The translations under genes and the position numbers were made by a program. The notes beneath the pieces are model-generated. The model was not told the origin of the DNA. It saw only the letters and a program-made list of their open reading frames with translations, and made no database searches. Shown in pieces: positions 8,741 to 41,518 of a DNA stretch of 64,000 nt. The DNA comes from Deinococcus metallilatus (lineage in GTDB: Bacteria; Deinococcota; Deinococci; Deinococcales; Deinococcaceae), in the NCBI RefSeq assembly GCF_004758605.1, contig NZ_CP038512.1, forward strand, positions 2,412,001 to 2,476,000, read 5' to 3'. How positions within the stretch are numbered: position 1 is the stretch's first letter; every line of letters begins with the position of its first letter.

Positions 8741-9049
8741 CTACTCCCCACCGATCCGCCGCAGGTTCTCGACCCGCCCGGCGAGGTCGCCCAGGCCCAG
8801 GCTGCGGAGGGCTTTCGTACTGCGCTGCACGCCTGCCTCGTCCACACGGTTCTGGTTCCAGCCCGCGATCAGCATGGCGCAGCCTTGCAGGGCCTCCGCG
8901 ACGCTCTCCTTGTGGAACATCGCCGCGAGATTGCCGGGCTGCTCGGGTCTGGTCTGCTGCACCTGCGCCTGCACGTCCAGCACCACCTGCATGAACACCT
9001 GATCGAGACGCGCCCGGTCATCTGGGGAGATGTTCTTATCCTGGGTCAT
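8741..9049 (-). CDS. Conserved hypothetical protein, 102 aa
   Basis: Small soluble, helix-rich protein (MTQDKNISPDDRARLDQVFM...) with no signal peptide, membrane segment or motif I recognise. Coding is supported by length, codon style like its neighbours and position just after a convergent terminator. It faces the DUF4142 gene and lies downstream of the Yip1-like gene on the same strand. Confidence 0.6.
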   Translation of the reverse strand: MTQDKNISPDDRARLDQVFMQVVLDVQAQVQQTRPEQPGNLAAMFHKESVAEALQGCAMLIAGWNQNRVDEAGVQRSTKALRSLGLGDLAGRVENLRRIGGE

Positions 9050-9115
9050 GGGCGCAGTCTAGAGGGACGAAGAAAGGTGGGGGCCTCTGCCACCCCCACC
9101 TGCGGCTCTCGCCCC

Positions 9116-9694
<579 letters not shown>

Positions 9695-9823
9695 TGAGAG
9701 GGCCACGCCGTTCCAGGCCACCGGCAAGGATGAAGGGAAGATGAACCGGGAGAATTGCCTCCCGTCCTGAAGCGGGTGGGGCCACAAGGCGGGTGCAGAA
9801 CGGTTGCCGCCGCGTCCCCGTGA

Positions 9824-9836
9824 GACAATCAGCCCC
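9824..9836 (+). promoter_or_regulatory. Putative leaderless promoter of era
   Basis: GACAAT at 9824-9829 lies 7 nt before the era ATG, with no ribosome-binding site between. This is the spacing expected for transcription starting at or next to the start codon. No convincing -35 box is visible. Confidence 0.4.
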
Positions 9837-10778
<942 letters not shown>

Positions 10779-10823
10779 AGCCGTCAGCCGACAGTGGTCA
10801 GCTTTCAGCAGAGGGGCGGGCGC

Positions 10824-12162
<1,339 letters not shown>

Positions 12163-12179
12163 GCGTCCCAGGGTAAGAG

Positions 12180-12205
12180 AAAACCAGCCGCGCGGGGGCG
12201 ACTGG
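12180..12205 (-). terminator. Rho-independent terminator of the DUF4384 gene
   Basis: On the minus strand a stem ccagtcg / cggctgg (7 bp with one G-U pair) is followed by TTTT. It lies 20 bp after the lipoprotein stop codon and before the mazG-like promoter. A CAGC-type repeat fragment (12204-12219) overlaps its base. Confidence 0.55.
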
Positions 12206-12227
12206 CTGAAGGCTGAGCGTTGGCCGC

Positions 12228-12719
12228 TTACCGGATGTAGAAGTACGTCTCCTGCACGTCCCGGTCGGCCTGCGCGTAGGGCTGCACGTACTGCGTGGTC
12301 ACGGTGTTCCAGCCATTGACGTCGTACACGCCGCTCAGCACCAGATCGGTGGTCGGGCGCACGCGGGTGAAGATCGCGCGGACGCGCTGGAGGCCGGTCG
12401 GCGGCGCGACGTTGTAGGTCACGGCGTCCTGCGCGCGCGGGAAGACGGTGGTGCCCGCCGGGACGTAGGCGTTGCGAATCAGCGTGCTGGCATAGCCGTT
12501 GGGCTGGAGCGCCACCAGCGTGACGTAGCCGGGGGCACGGGTGGTGACGCTGATCCGCACCGGCTCCCCGATGTAGTAGGTGGCGCCCGCACCCCGGTCG
12601 GGGCGGACATCGGCAATCAGGTTGCTGCTGCTGCCCACCAGGCCCAGATTCGAGCGAACGGAGACGGTGCAGGCGCTCAGCCCCAGGGCGAGCGCGCCAA
12701 GCAGAAGAGCAGGACGCAT
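12228..12719 (-). CDS. DUF4384-domain lipoprotein
   Basis: 163 aa. The start at 12719 gives a textbook lipoprotein signal: MRP, a hydrophobic run, then LSAC with the lipobox Cys at residue 17. The mature part ([37 protein letters not shown]) matches the DUF4384 beta-rich domain found in secreted Deinococcus proteins. It is presumably attached to the outer face of a membrane. The gene is divergent from ftsH. Confidence 0.75.
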   Translation of the reverse strand: MRPALLLGALALGLSACTVSVRSNLGLVGSSSNLIADVRPDRGAGATYYIGEPVRISVTTRAPGYVTLVALQPNGYASTLIRNAYVPAGTTVFPRAQDAVTYNVAPPTGLQRVRAIFTRVRPTTDLVLSGVYDVNGWNTVTTQYVQPYAQADRDVQETYFYIR

Positions 12720-12838
12720 AGAGTCAGCATAGTCACCCTGCCTGACGGAAGGCTGAGGGAAAGGGCAACGCGCCCCGAGCATTCCAGATGCCCGCCGGAA
12801 GGTCACGTAACGCAGGGTAGACCCCGCCATTCCCGGCG

Positions 12839-12849
12839 TAGCATGGGGC
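12839..12849 (+). promoter_or_regulatory. Putative leaderless promoter of ftsH
   Basis: TAGCAT at 12839-12844, 5 nt before the ATG, no ribosome-binding site. A -35 box is not clear. Confidence 0.4.
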
Positions 12850-14742
<1,893 letters not shown>

Positions 14743-14784
14743 AGGGGCGTGGGGCAAGAGCCGCAGGCACTGCCCCCTTGCCTC

Positions 14785-15969
<1,185 letters not shown>

Positions 15970-16005
15970 CTCCCCAGCCTCTCATGAGGACGTGAGGAAG
16001 GGCAG

Positions 16006-16038
16006 AACAAACGCCCCCACCACGGCGGGGCGGGGGCG
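16006..16038 (-). terminator. Rho-independent terminator after plsX
   Basis: On the minus strand a perfect 7-bp stem cgccccc / gggggcg (16032-16038 with 16012-16018) is followed by TTTGTT. It is 20 bp past the plsX stop and before mscS. Confidence 0.65.
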
Positions 16039-16057
16039 AACAGGCAGAAGTGGTCCC

Positions 16058-17086
16058 CTACTGGGGAGCCAGGGCCGCCTCCAGCCGCCCGATCAGGTGG
16101 GCCTGGTGGGCGCGGGACGCCCGCAGCAAGGCATTCTTGACCGCGCGGGCGTCGGCGCTGCCATGCCCGATAAAGGCGAGGCCGCGCACGCCCAGCAGGA
16201 TGCTCGCGCCGTAGGTGCTGGGGTCCATCCGCTCGGCCAGGCCGCGCAGCGCCCCGCGCACCAGCAGGCCGCCCAGCCTGGTCTGGAGGCTGCTCCCCAG
16301 CGCGTCACGCACCCAGCCGAACAGCACCTTCGCCTCCCCCTCCGCGAGCTTCAGCACCACGTTGCCGGTAAAGCCGTCGGTCACGACGATGTCGGTGGTG
16401 CCCTGGAAGATGTCGCGGCCCTCCACATTGCCGTAAAAGCGGAGGCCGCGCCCGTCCTGCTCGCGCAGCAGCGCGTGCGCCTCCAGCACGAGCTGGCTGC
16501 CCTTGTGTTCCTCCTCACCGATGGAGAGCAGGCCGACCGTGGGGTCCTCCTTGCCCTCCACGACCCGCAGGTACACGGTGGCGAGCCGCGCCCACTGCGC
16601 GAGGTACACCGGTTTCACGTCCGCGTTCGCGCCCACGTCGAGCAGGGTCACGAAGCCCGTCTTGCTGGGCAGGTGCGTGAGGATGGCGGGCCGGTCCACC
16701 CCCCGGATGCGCCCCAGGGTCAGGAGCGCCGAGGCCATCGTCGCGCCGCTGTGGCCCATGCTGACGGCGGCGGCGGCCTGGCCCTCCTTCACCAGCCGGG
16801 TGCAGATGTTGATGCTGGCCCCGCTGCGGCTGCGGACATCGCTGGCGTGTTCGTCCATGCCGATCACGTCGGGGGCGTCCACCACCGTGAGGGGCAGCCC
16901 CGCGCTCCCGGCGTGCTTGCCCAGTTCGGCGTGCAGGGCCACCCGCGGCCCCACCAGCAGCACCGGCACCCCGGCGCGGGCTGCCTGCACCGCGCCCTCG
17001 ACATTGGGGGCGATCCCGTGATCCCCGCCCGCCGCGTCGAGCGCGATGGGCAGCGCCGCGGGCGGGTCGGGGGCCTCAGCGTTCAT
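16058..17086 (-). CDS. plsX: Phosphate acyltransferase PlsX
   Basis: 342 aa. PlsX converts acyl-ACP to acyl-phosphate, the first committed step of phosphatidic acid synthesis by the PlsX/PlsY route. Seen: the N-terminal ALDAAGGDHGIAPNVEGAV, SMGHSGATMASALLTLGRI, the metal and active-site region around LLDVGAN, and TDGFTGNVVLKLAEG. The length is normal. It overlaps the upstream NYN gene by 11 bp, so the two are probably co-translated. A terminator follows. Confidence 0.94.
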   Translation of the reverse strand: MNAEAPDPPAALPIALDAAGGDHGIAPNVEGAVQAARAGVPVLLVGPRVALHAELGKHAGSAGLPLTVVDAPDVIGMDEHASDVRSRSGASINICTRLVKEGQAAAAVSMGHSGATMASALLTLGRIRGVDRPAILTHLPSKTGFVTLLDVGANADVKPVYLAQWARLATVYLRVVEGKEDPTVGLLSIGEEEHKGSQLVLEAHALLREQDGRGLRFYGNVEGRDIFQGTTDIVVTDGFTGNVVLKLAEGEAKVLFGWVRDALGSSLQTRLGGLLVRGALRGLAERMDPSTYGASILLGVRGLAFIGHGSADARAVKNALLRASRAHQAHLIGRLEAALAPQ

Positions 17087-17660
17087 CGTTCTCCATCAGG
17101 GGCGCGGTCACGTAGTACGGCCGGTTGTCCGCGCTGCGCTGCTCGCTGGGCAGGCGGTAGCCGGGGCGCTCGACATGCTCGCGGATGGTGCCCAGGTCCA
17201 CGTACTCGTCGGCGGCGTTCCGCAGCTCGTAGCTGGTCATCTCGGGAATGCTCGCCACCACAACGCGCTTGCCGCGTGCCCGCAGCACCTCCACCGGCCG
17301 CTCGAAGTCGCCGTCGCCGGTCAGCAGCACGGCGGTGTCGAAACGGCCCTCGGTGGTCAGCAGGTCCGTCACGATCTCGATGTCCAGGCTGGCGCGGCGG
17401 TGCGTGTCACCGTGTTCGTCGGTGCTCTCGCGCAGCGGGCGGGTGCGGACCGTGTAGCCCATGTACGTCAGCGCGTCGATAAAGCGCTTCTGCTTGTCGT
17501 CCAGCGGCAGCGGAACCGCCGTGTAGTAGAAGGCGTTATGCAGCGTCCCGTAGCCCCGGAAGTACTCCAGAATCTTGCGGTGGTCGAAGTTCCACCCCAG
17601 CCGCTTGGCGGCCGCGTACACGTTGGCTCCGTCAATAAAGAGTGCGATGCGTTCCATCAT
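17076..17660 (-). CDS. NYN-domain (LabA/DUF88) putative nuclease
   Basis: 194 aa from 17660; the next codon is also ATG, so the start could be one codon later. The site AGGAAAGGCAGG lies just upstream. The N-terminal FIDGANVYAAAKRL and the central LLTGDGDFERPVEVLRARG carry the conserved Asp residues of the PIN-like NYN fold, which supports a metal-dependent ribonuclease activity. The target is unknown. Its 3' end overlaps plsX by 11 bp. Confidence 0.8.
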   Translation of the reverse strand: MMERIALFIDGANVYAAAKRLGWNFDHRKILEYFRGYGTLHNAFYYTAVPLPLDDKQKRFIDALTYMGYTVRTRPLRESTDEHGDTHRRASLDIEIVTDLLTTEGRFDTAVLLTGDGDFERPVEVLRARGKRVVVASIPEMTSYELRNAADEYVDLGTIREHVERPGYRLPSEQRSADNRPYYVTAPLMENDER

Positions 17661-17731
17661 GGTCCTGCCTTTCCTGCGCGGGCCTTGCTGGCCCGTGGCC
17701 CCCTCTAGGATACGGGGGCGCGGGAGGCGCC

Positions 17732-18070
<339 letters not shown>

Positions 18071-18152
18071 GCGCGTAGCCTATCCCTCCGGGGCATGAAA
18101 GGCGCGTTAGCCTCTGTCCATCTGCCGCATATCCGCTGTTGCCCCCCAGGGG

Positions 18153-18164
18153 TATAGTCCAGCT
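18153..18164 (+). promoter_or_regulatory. Putative leaderless promoter of trxA
   Basis: TATAGT, five of six bases of the consensus -10, lies 6 nt before the trxA ATG and no ribosome-binding site intervenes. Confidence 0.5.
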
Positions 18165-18497
18165 ATGAAGCCTGTGGAACTGACGGACAGCAACTTCCAG
18201 ACTGAGACAGGACAGGGCCTGACGCTGGTCGACTTCTGGGCACCCTGGTGCGGCCCCTGCCGCATCATCGCGCCGGTGATCGAGGAACTCGCCAGCCAGT
18301 ACGAGGGCCGCGTGAAGGTCGGCAAGCTCAACGTGGACGACAACCCCGGCATCTCCGGCCAGTACCGCGTGATGAGCATCCCCACCCTGATCCTCTTCAA
18401 GGACGGCCAGCCGGTCGAGGGCATGGTCGGCGCCCAGCCCAAGCGGGCCTTCGAGGCGCTGCTCGACAAGTACGCCACCCCCGCCGCCACGCACTGA
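18165..18497 (+). CDS. trxA: Thioredoxin
   Basis: 110-aa cytosolic disulfide reductase. The active site WCGPC is at residues 28-32, preceded by VDFWAP, and the cis-proline lies in MSIPTL. The length equals the family norm. It carries its own promoter and terminator, so it is a single-gene unit between two minus-strand genes. Confidence 0.96.
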   Translation: MKPVELTDSNFQTETGQGLTLVDFWAPWCGPCRIIAPVIEELASQYEGRVKVGKLNVDDNPGISGQYRVMSIPTLILFKDGQPVEGMVGAQPKRAFEALLDKYATPAATH

Positions 18498-18513
18498 ACC
18501 CCGGCAGGAAGCG

Positions 18514-18546
18514 GGCCGCATCCATTGTCGGTGCGGCCTTTCTTCT
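18514..18546 (+). terminator. Rho-independent terminator of trxA
   Basis: Perfect 7-bp stem ggccgca / tgcggcc (18514-18520 with 18532-18538), then TTTCTTC. It starts 17 bp after the trxA stop. Confidence 0.7.
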
Positions 18547-18550
18547 TGCT

Positions 18551-19114
18551 TCAGAAGCGGGTGATGTCCGGCGGGGTCCAGGCGTGCAGCGCCTCCGAGA
18601 GCAGCACCTCGCCCTCCGGCCACTCGCCGTGACCGCTCTCGGTGTTGATGTGCCCTGCCTCCCCCGCCGTGACGAACTCCGCGCCCCAGGCATCCGCGAA
18701 GGCCTGTGCCCGCTCGAACGTCGCGTAAGGGTCGTTCTCGCTGGCGACCACCAGCGCCGGGAAGGGGAGCGGGCCGGTGGGCCACGGGACGAAACGGCGG
18801 ACCTCCTCCAGGGCGCCCTGGCGTTCGGGGTCGGGCGGGGCGACCAGCAGGGCGCCGCGTACCCGTTCGGGCACGTCGAAGCGGGCGGCCCAGTGCGCGA
18901 CGGTCGGCACACCCAGGCTATGCGCCACCAATACCAGCTCGCCGGGCGTAGTCCGCACCACCTCGTCAAGACGTGCCGCCCAGCATTCCGGGTCCGGTTG
19001 GTCGGGGTCGTCCTGGCGCACGCGCGCCGCGCCGTACTTCCGCTCCCAGAGGGACTGCCAGTGCTCCGGCCCGCTGTCACCGAGGCCGGGCACGAGGATG
19101 AGGGTGGGGGTCAT
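18551..19114 (-). CDS. RBBP9/YdeN-type serine hydrolase
   Basis: 187 aa alpha/beta hydrolase. The N-terminal ILVPGLGDSGPEHWQSLWE is the RBBP9/YdeN signature; the nucleophile elbow is AHSLG near residue 66. The acid is probably in SENDPYATFERA and the catalytic His in EAGHINTESGHGEWPEG. The substrate is unknown. A TAAGCT box 7 nt upstream suggests a leaderless transcript. Confidence 0.82.
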   Translation of the reverse strand: MTPTLILVPGLGDSGPEHWQSLWERKYGAARVRQDDPDQPDPECWAARLDEVVRTTPGELVLVAHSLGVPTVAHWAARFDVPERVRGALLVAPPDPERQGALEEVRRFVPWPTGPLPFPALVVASENDPYATFERAQAFADAWGAEFVTAGEAGHINTESGHGEWPEGEVLLSEALHAWTPPDITRF

Positions 19115-19124
19115 GCCCGCCAGC

Positions 19125-20144
19125 TTATCCCGCCACCCAGCGGAATTCGTTCAGGCGGTCCTGAACCGTCAGCAGGTCCGGCAGCACGTACTCCCGCAGG
19201 GTCGAGAGAGTGTGGGCATCTTCCTCAGGTCGGGTGTGTTCGTGCAGGATCATCTGCACGTCCACGGCGAGGTCTTCCAGCACCCGGCGGCACACGTAGA
19301 AGGCCAGCGTGCCGAAGTGCAGCCCGGCCGGGCGTCCCAGGGCCGTCTCGTAGGCAGGCAGAACGTCCTTCAGGTGACTGCCCAGCATCCACAGGTCATG
19401 TTCCGGCGGGGCGAGGCGGGCTGTCTCCCAGTCGATGAGCCACAGCCGCCCGTCCTCGTCACGCATGACATTCCCGCCGTGCGCGTCCGTGTGGCACACG
19501 GCGAACGGCACCGGACGTGTCCGGGTGGCCGCCTGATACCTCCCGGCTTCGTCCAGCAGACCCTCGATCCTGCCGAGGTGAGGGGTCAGCACCTGGCGCA
19601 ACTTTGCCATCCCCGCCCGGCTCCCGGCGGGAAGCGCCTGGAGGTGCCGGAGATTCCGGGTGAGTTGCTCCGCGAACGGGAAGGCAAACTCCTCGGGGGG
19701 AGTGGGCAACTGCTCGATTCGCGCCATGATTCTCTCCGTGGCCCCGTGGAGTCGCCCCAGCAGCGGCGCAAGCCCGGGGAGGGCCGCCTGCCACTCCAGG
19801 CCGAGGTTGCGCGCCTCGATCCACTCGTAGAGCAGCATGGGGTGCCCCTCCACCCAGGCGAGATCGCCGCCAGACCGCGTGAACAGCGGCCGGGGCACCC
19901 GCTCCAGCGTCTCCTCCCGCAAGGCCAGCAGGAGCGGCACCTCCGCCCGCACGCGTTCCAGCATCTCCTGTCCGTACTCTCCACCCGGCACCAGTTTCAG
20001 GAAATACGTCCCATGTGGTCCCTCGGCCCGGTAGGCATGCGCCGTCCCCGCGTCCAGGTAGGACAGCCGATTCAGGTCGAGGCTGTACTGCTCGTCCAGC
20101 ACGCGGAGAATCAGGGCGTGGGGAATGAGGGGTTCACGGCTCAT
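19125..20144 (-). CDS. APH-fold phosphotransferase (aminoglycoside phosphotransferase/CotS-like)
   Basis: 339 aa kinase-like protein. The catalytic loop CHTDAHGGNVM (about residues 218-228) gives the HxDxxxxN pattern, and LIDWETARLAPPEHDLW gives the metal-binding Asp. The family phosphorylates small molecules (homoserine, choline, aminoglycosides or spore-coat sugars in different members), and nothing here picks the substrate. Annotating it as antibiotic resistance would be unsupported. Confidence 0.75.
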   Translation of the reverse strand: MSREPLIPHALILRVLDEQYSLDLNRLSYLDAGTAHAYRAEGPHGTYFLKLVPGGEYGQEMLERVRAEVPLLLALREETLERVPRPLFTRSGGDLAWVEGHPMLLYEWIEARNLGLEWQAALPGLAPLLGRLHGATERIMARIEQLPTPPEEFAFPFAEQLTRNLRHLQALPAGSRAGMAKLRQVLTPHLGRIEGLLDEAGRYQAATRTRPVPFAVCHTDAHGGNVMRDEDGRLWLIDWETARLAPPEHDLWMLGSHLKDVLPAYETALGRPAGLHFGTLAFYVCRRVLEDLAVDVQMILHEHTRPEEDAHTLSTLREYVLPDLLTVQDRLNEFRWVAG

Positions 20145-20209
20145 AGGGGAGCCCCAGTATCCCCTATCGGGCGGGGTTGTGCATTGTGCCGAGGAGGCTC
20201 TGGGGAATG

Positions 20210-20233
20210 AAAAACCCCCGCACCGGGCGGGGG
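20210..20233 (-). terminator. Terminator of the alpha operon (after rplQ)
   Basis: On the minus strand the perfect 7-bp stem cccccgc / gcggggg with a 5-nt loop is followed by TTTTT. It lies 18 bp after the rplQ stop and ends the ribosomal superoperon. Confidence 0.85.
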
Positions 20234-20250
20234 CGGTTGGTCTGTTTCGC

Positions 20251-20601
<351 letters not shown>

Positions 20602-20663
20602 GGGAATCTCCTTGGGGAATCAGGCGGAGGTGAGGCCGCGCTGGAAAGTGAGTCTCGTGGGGC

Positions 20664-21670
<1,007 letters not shown>

Positions 21671-21673
21671 TGA

Positions 21674-22317
<644 letters not shown>

Positions 22318-22437
22318 CCCCTTCTGCGGGCATTCACCGGGTCTGCGGCCCTCTGGTGCCCGCCTCCTCGCCGGTGGTGCGGCTTCAGTGCTCGATAGGC
22401 ACAGTGGAGGCGGGGCAGGTGGGCGCGCGCTGCGCTC

Positions 22438-23217
<780 letters not shown>

Positions 23218-23219
23218 GC

Positions 23220-23401
<182 letters not shown>

Positions 23402-23451
23402 CGGCCCCTGAGGCCCCGTGCGGGGAATCTGTTGGGTACCTGCGCCCGGAC

Positions 23452-23710
<259 letters not shown>

Positions 23711-23814
23711 GCAACCTCCAGGCTTGATACAAGCCAAAGGTAAAGGTAGCACGTGGCCGCGCCAGGCAGCAAGAGGGGTGGGAGAGGCCCGGACCTCCCC
23801 CGCAGGGGCCGCGC

Positions 23815-24445
<631 letters not shown>

Positions 24446-24513
24446 GTGAAGGCGCACACGTTCCTGCCCAGCCCTGTTCCCGCTGAGGTAACGCGGTGCC
24501 GCGCGGGCACAGC

Positions 24514-24541
24514 AAAAACCGCCCACCGTACAGGTGGGCGG
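24514..24541 (-). terminator. Strong terminator after secY
   Basis: On the minus strand a perfect 9-bp stem ccgcccacc / ggtgggcgg with a 5-nt loop is followed by TTTTT. It ends the S10-spc transcript 15 bp past secY and before adk. Confidence 0.85.
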
Positions 24542-24555
24542 CGGCTGGAGCGGGG

Positions 24556-25881
<1,326 letters not shown>

Positions 25882-25882
25882 G

Positions 25883-28019
<2,137 letters not shown>

Positions 28020-28099
28020 GGTTGTCCTCCTGGGGTCCTTAAATTCGTGAACCGCGGCCGGGCCGGGTTCCGAGGTCAGGGAGAGGGCTTGAGCGCGTC

Positions 28100-28501
<402 letters not shown>

Positions 28502-28595
28502 GATGCCTCCGGGGGCGCGGGGGCCCCGGGCGGGGGGGAAGCTGCCTTTCTGACAGCCTCCCGAGTCTTCCCAAAGAACGTGGTCCAGCCCAAGC

Positions 28596-28628
<33 letters not shown>

Positions 28629-28679
28629 TGTTCCGGACGATCACCCCTCAAAATGGAGCGGTTCGTATCCGGCAGGGGC

Positions 28680-28865
<186 letters not shown>

Positions 28866-28875
28866 TCGCCTGTCC

Positions 28876-29435
<560 letters not shown>

Positions 29436-29476
29436 ACTTCGTCGCCCGGGATCACGCTTCACGCGTGGCCCAACAA

Positions 29477-30505
<1,029 letters not shown>

Positions 30506-30509
<4 letters not shown>

Positions 30510-30716
30510 TGCTGCTCTCCCGACAGGGCGCTCACCCGCGCCGCGCGGTCCTGCTCGCTGCGGATGGTGTTGAGCTGGGCGACTTCACGGCGGAGCTGCT
30601 TGACACGGTGCGGCTGGGCAAGCTGGCCCATCGCCGCCTGGAAGCGCAGCTCCATCAGTTCCTTCTTGCGGCTCTCGATCTCGCGGGCAAAGTCGGCCGC
30701 GGACAGCGCGCGCATG

Positions 30717-30730
<14 letters not shown>
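30506..30730 (-). CDS. rpmC: 50S ribosomal protein L29
   Basis: 74 aa, two-helix protein ([20 protein letters not shown], then [18 protein letters not shown]). It lies near the exit tunnel and is part of the docking site of trigger factor and SRP. Its start overlaps rplP by 14 bp. Confidence 0.95.
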
Positions 30731-32600
<1,870 letters not shown>

Positions 32601-32612
32601 AACTGACCCTCC

Positions 32613-33446
<834 letters not shown>

Positions 33447-33459
33447 GTTCCAACTCTCC

Positions 33460-35332
<1,873 letters not shown>

Positions 35333-35338
35333 GTTTGT

Positions 35339-36753
<1,415 letters not shown>

Positions 36754-36774
36754 GACCTCCAGACGCGCCCCGCG

Positions 36775-37191
36775 TCAGCGGCTGGTGTAGGCCTGCACGT
36801 CCCGGTCAAAGGCCCCGATCAGCATGATGATGCCCAGTACGGTGCCGACCGGAAAGAGCAGCAGGCTCAGCACCGCGATCACGATGCTCGCCACCCGGCC
36901 CCAGCTCCGGCCTTCCAGCACGGCCCGGCGGGTGAAGTACAGCAGCAGGATCAGTCCGGCGGTCAGAAAAAAGGACAGCCACAGCACCGTCATGATCTGT
37001 GCCTGGGACAGCGTGACCGGGGGCTGGCCGGAGGCCGCGCCCAGCTCGCCCAGCAGGGTGTTGAGCGTGTCCCCGGAAAAGGGCAGCGTCAGCAGCGAGA
37101 TGGCGTTATAGATCAGCCCGATCATCAGGGGCACGGTCAGGAACGCGAGGCGTGGGGGCCTGCGGGTGGGTGGGGCAACAGGTGAAGACAT
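36775..37191 (-). CDS. Small integral membrane protein between fusA and tuf
   Basis: 138 aa with a Pro/Arg-rich N-terminus and three hydrophobic segments (about residues 15-36, 66-86 and 98-124). LSQAQIMTVLWLSFFLTAGL and FDRDVQAYTSR are the most distinctive parts. No family recognised. It interrupts the usual fusA-tuf adjacency, on the same strand and 96 bp after fusA. It may be co-expressed with translation factors or simply be inserted there. Confidence 0.65.
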   Translation of the reverse strand: MSSPVAPPTRRPPRLAFLTVPLMIGLIYNAISLLTLPFSGDTLNTLLGELGAASGQPPVTLSQAQIMTVLWLSFFLTAGLILLLYFTRRAVLEGRSWGRVASIVIAVLSLLLFPVGTVLGIIMLIGAFDRDVQAYTSR

Positions 37192-37287
37192 GCGTGCAGG
37201 CTAGCGCGGACGGGCGGGGCACCCCCCGACGCCAAAAGAAGCGGGGAGGAAGCCCTCCCGGACCTCCTCCCCCGAACCCCGCAGGAT

Positions 37288-39378
<2,091 letters not shown>

Positions 39379-39518
39379 AAGACTCCCTGTTTCTGGCGGA
39401 TGACGTGTCCCGTCACCGGAAGGTCTACCGTTCCTGTGGCAGCGAAACGGGACAGCAGGCGCAGAAGCCGCTGTCCGGTCACACTCTTCAGCGGTGCTGG
39501 TTTACCAGCAGTGCTGCA

Positions 39519-39989
<471 letters not shown>

Positions 39990-40106
39990 GTTGACTCCTT
40001 GAACACTAGAGGTTCTGCTGCATTGGCCTCACCCCTTCTCGGGAAGTGGCCTGGACCGCGCGGGGCGGCGGGGGCCAGTTCCTCCCCCGGCGCCGGACGC
40101 GGGGGA

Positions 40107-40511
<405 letters not shown>

Positions 40512-40712
40512 GGTGAATCACTCCTCGTCTTGGCAGATTTGCTGGGGGTCCCGCCCACACGGGGAAACACGGACAGGGGGGCGGGGTCGGGTTGGCAGTG
40601 AAGCCTGAGGTAATCAACGCATGTCACCTTCACTGTCAGCATCAGCGCGGGACATGGCGTGCCGAGAAACTTCCCTGGTGCAACCCTGTACCGGGCAGTT
40701 TTCAACCGCAGT

Positions 40713-40742
40713 AGCATAGCGCGCGGGAGGGGAAGAGTGCAA
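40713..40742 (-). promoter_or_regulatory. Putative str operon (rpsL) promoter
   Basis: On the minus strand TTGCAC (40737-40742) and TATGCT (40713-40718) are spaced by 18 bp, both close to the sigma-70-type consensus. The leader to the rpsL CTG would be about 195 nt. The IS1-family element ends 15 bp upstream of the -35 box, leaving this promoter intact. Confidence 0.6.
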
Positions 40743-40749
40743 GGATGCC

Positions 40750-40757
40750 CCGCGTTC
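40750..40757. repeat. Target-site duplication, left copy
   Basis: ccgcgttc at 40750-40757 is repeated exactly at 41529-41536 on the other side of the insertion sequence. An 8-bp duplication fits the 8-9 bp made by IS1-family transposition. An extra cc on each side makes the exact boundary ambiguous by 2 bp. Confidence 0.8.
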
Positions 40758-40796
40758 GGTCGTGGCTTTTAGCGGAGGACGGGGGTTTAATGAAGT

Positions 40797-41105
40797 ATGA
40801 ACGACCCGGTCTGCCCCAGGTGCCATGGCGTTCACATCGTCAAAAATGGGCAGGCCCACACGGGGAAACAGCGCTACCTGTGTCGTGAATGCCGGTACCA
40901 GTTCACCCCTGACGCCACCTGGCACCGCATTTCGCCTGAAAAAGAGGCTGAAGTAGACCGCCTGCTGACCGAACGCCTCTCCCATCGCGGCATCTGTCGG
41001 GTTGCCGGGGTCAGTCGTTGCTGGTTCCGTCTTCACCTCAAAAAGCTTAAAAAGACCGTTTTGCACAGCATTCCTGAAGAACAACCCCAAGCAAAAAAAG
41101 CCTGA
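40797..41105 (+). CDS. IS1-family InsA-like protein
   Basis: 102 aa. The N-terminal zinc finger CPRCHGVHIVKNG...YLCREC and a helix-turn-helix (RGICRVAGVSRCWFRLHLKK) match InsA, the terminal-repeat binding and repressor protein of IS1. The frame ends at 41105, a few codons after A7 at 41093-41099, where a -1 frameshift would make the InsAB' transposase. Confidence 0.85.
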   Translation: MNDPVCPRCHGVHIVKNGQAHTGKQRYLCRECRYQFTPDATWHRISPEKEAEVDRLLTERLSHRGICRVAGVSRCWFRLHLKKLKKTVLHSIPEEQPQAKKA

Positions 41106-41518
41106 GCATTCCAGCACCAGCCTCGCTGGTGCTGGAATGCGATGAGTGATGCACCTTCGTCGGACGCCAAGACCGACGGCTGTGGATCTGGCTGGCCATG
41201 GACCGAGCTTCCCGACGGATCGTCGGCTGCTTTTTCGGGCAGCGTGACGCAACAGGTGCCTTTGGCCTCTGGCAGAGCCTCCCCACACCCTACCTGGATG
41301 CGGTCTGTCCTACAGACCGCTTGTCGGCCTACAAAGGGGTGGTCTTCGGAGGACTGCATCGGATTGGCGGAACTCAGCACATCGAGCGCTTCAATGCCAC
41401 CCTCCGTGCCAAATTGCCCTTCCTGGTCCGCAAAAGTCTCTCGTTCTGCCGTCAGCAGGCCAACCTCGAACTCATCGTCTGGCTCTTCCTCCACCGCGAC
41501 AACGCGTCATTACCCTGA
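41099..41518 (+). pseudogene. IS1-family InsB' transposase frame with an in-frame TGA
   Basis: In the -1 frame relative to insA the sequence reads ...SLVLECDE, then TGA at 41147-41149, then CTFVGRQDRRLWIWLAMD and on to 41518. The stop sits right after the catalytic Asp-Glu (DE) where IS1 transposases usually have an aromatic or hydrophobic residue, for example Trp (TGG). The other DDE residues are present (AVCPTD, HIERFNATLRAKL). The frame is otherwise intact, so a single point change disables it, unless the stop is a sequencing error or is read through. An ATG at 41198 could give only a fragment lacking the first Asp. Confidence 0.75.

Noticed and set aside
19125..20144. Calling the APH-fold gene an aminoglycoside resistance gene
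   Set aside because: Only the general kinase-fold motifs are visible; many members act on metabolites and nothing indicates an antibiotic substrate.
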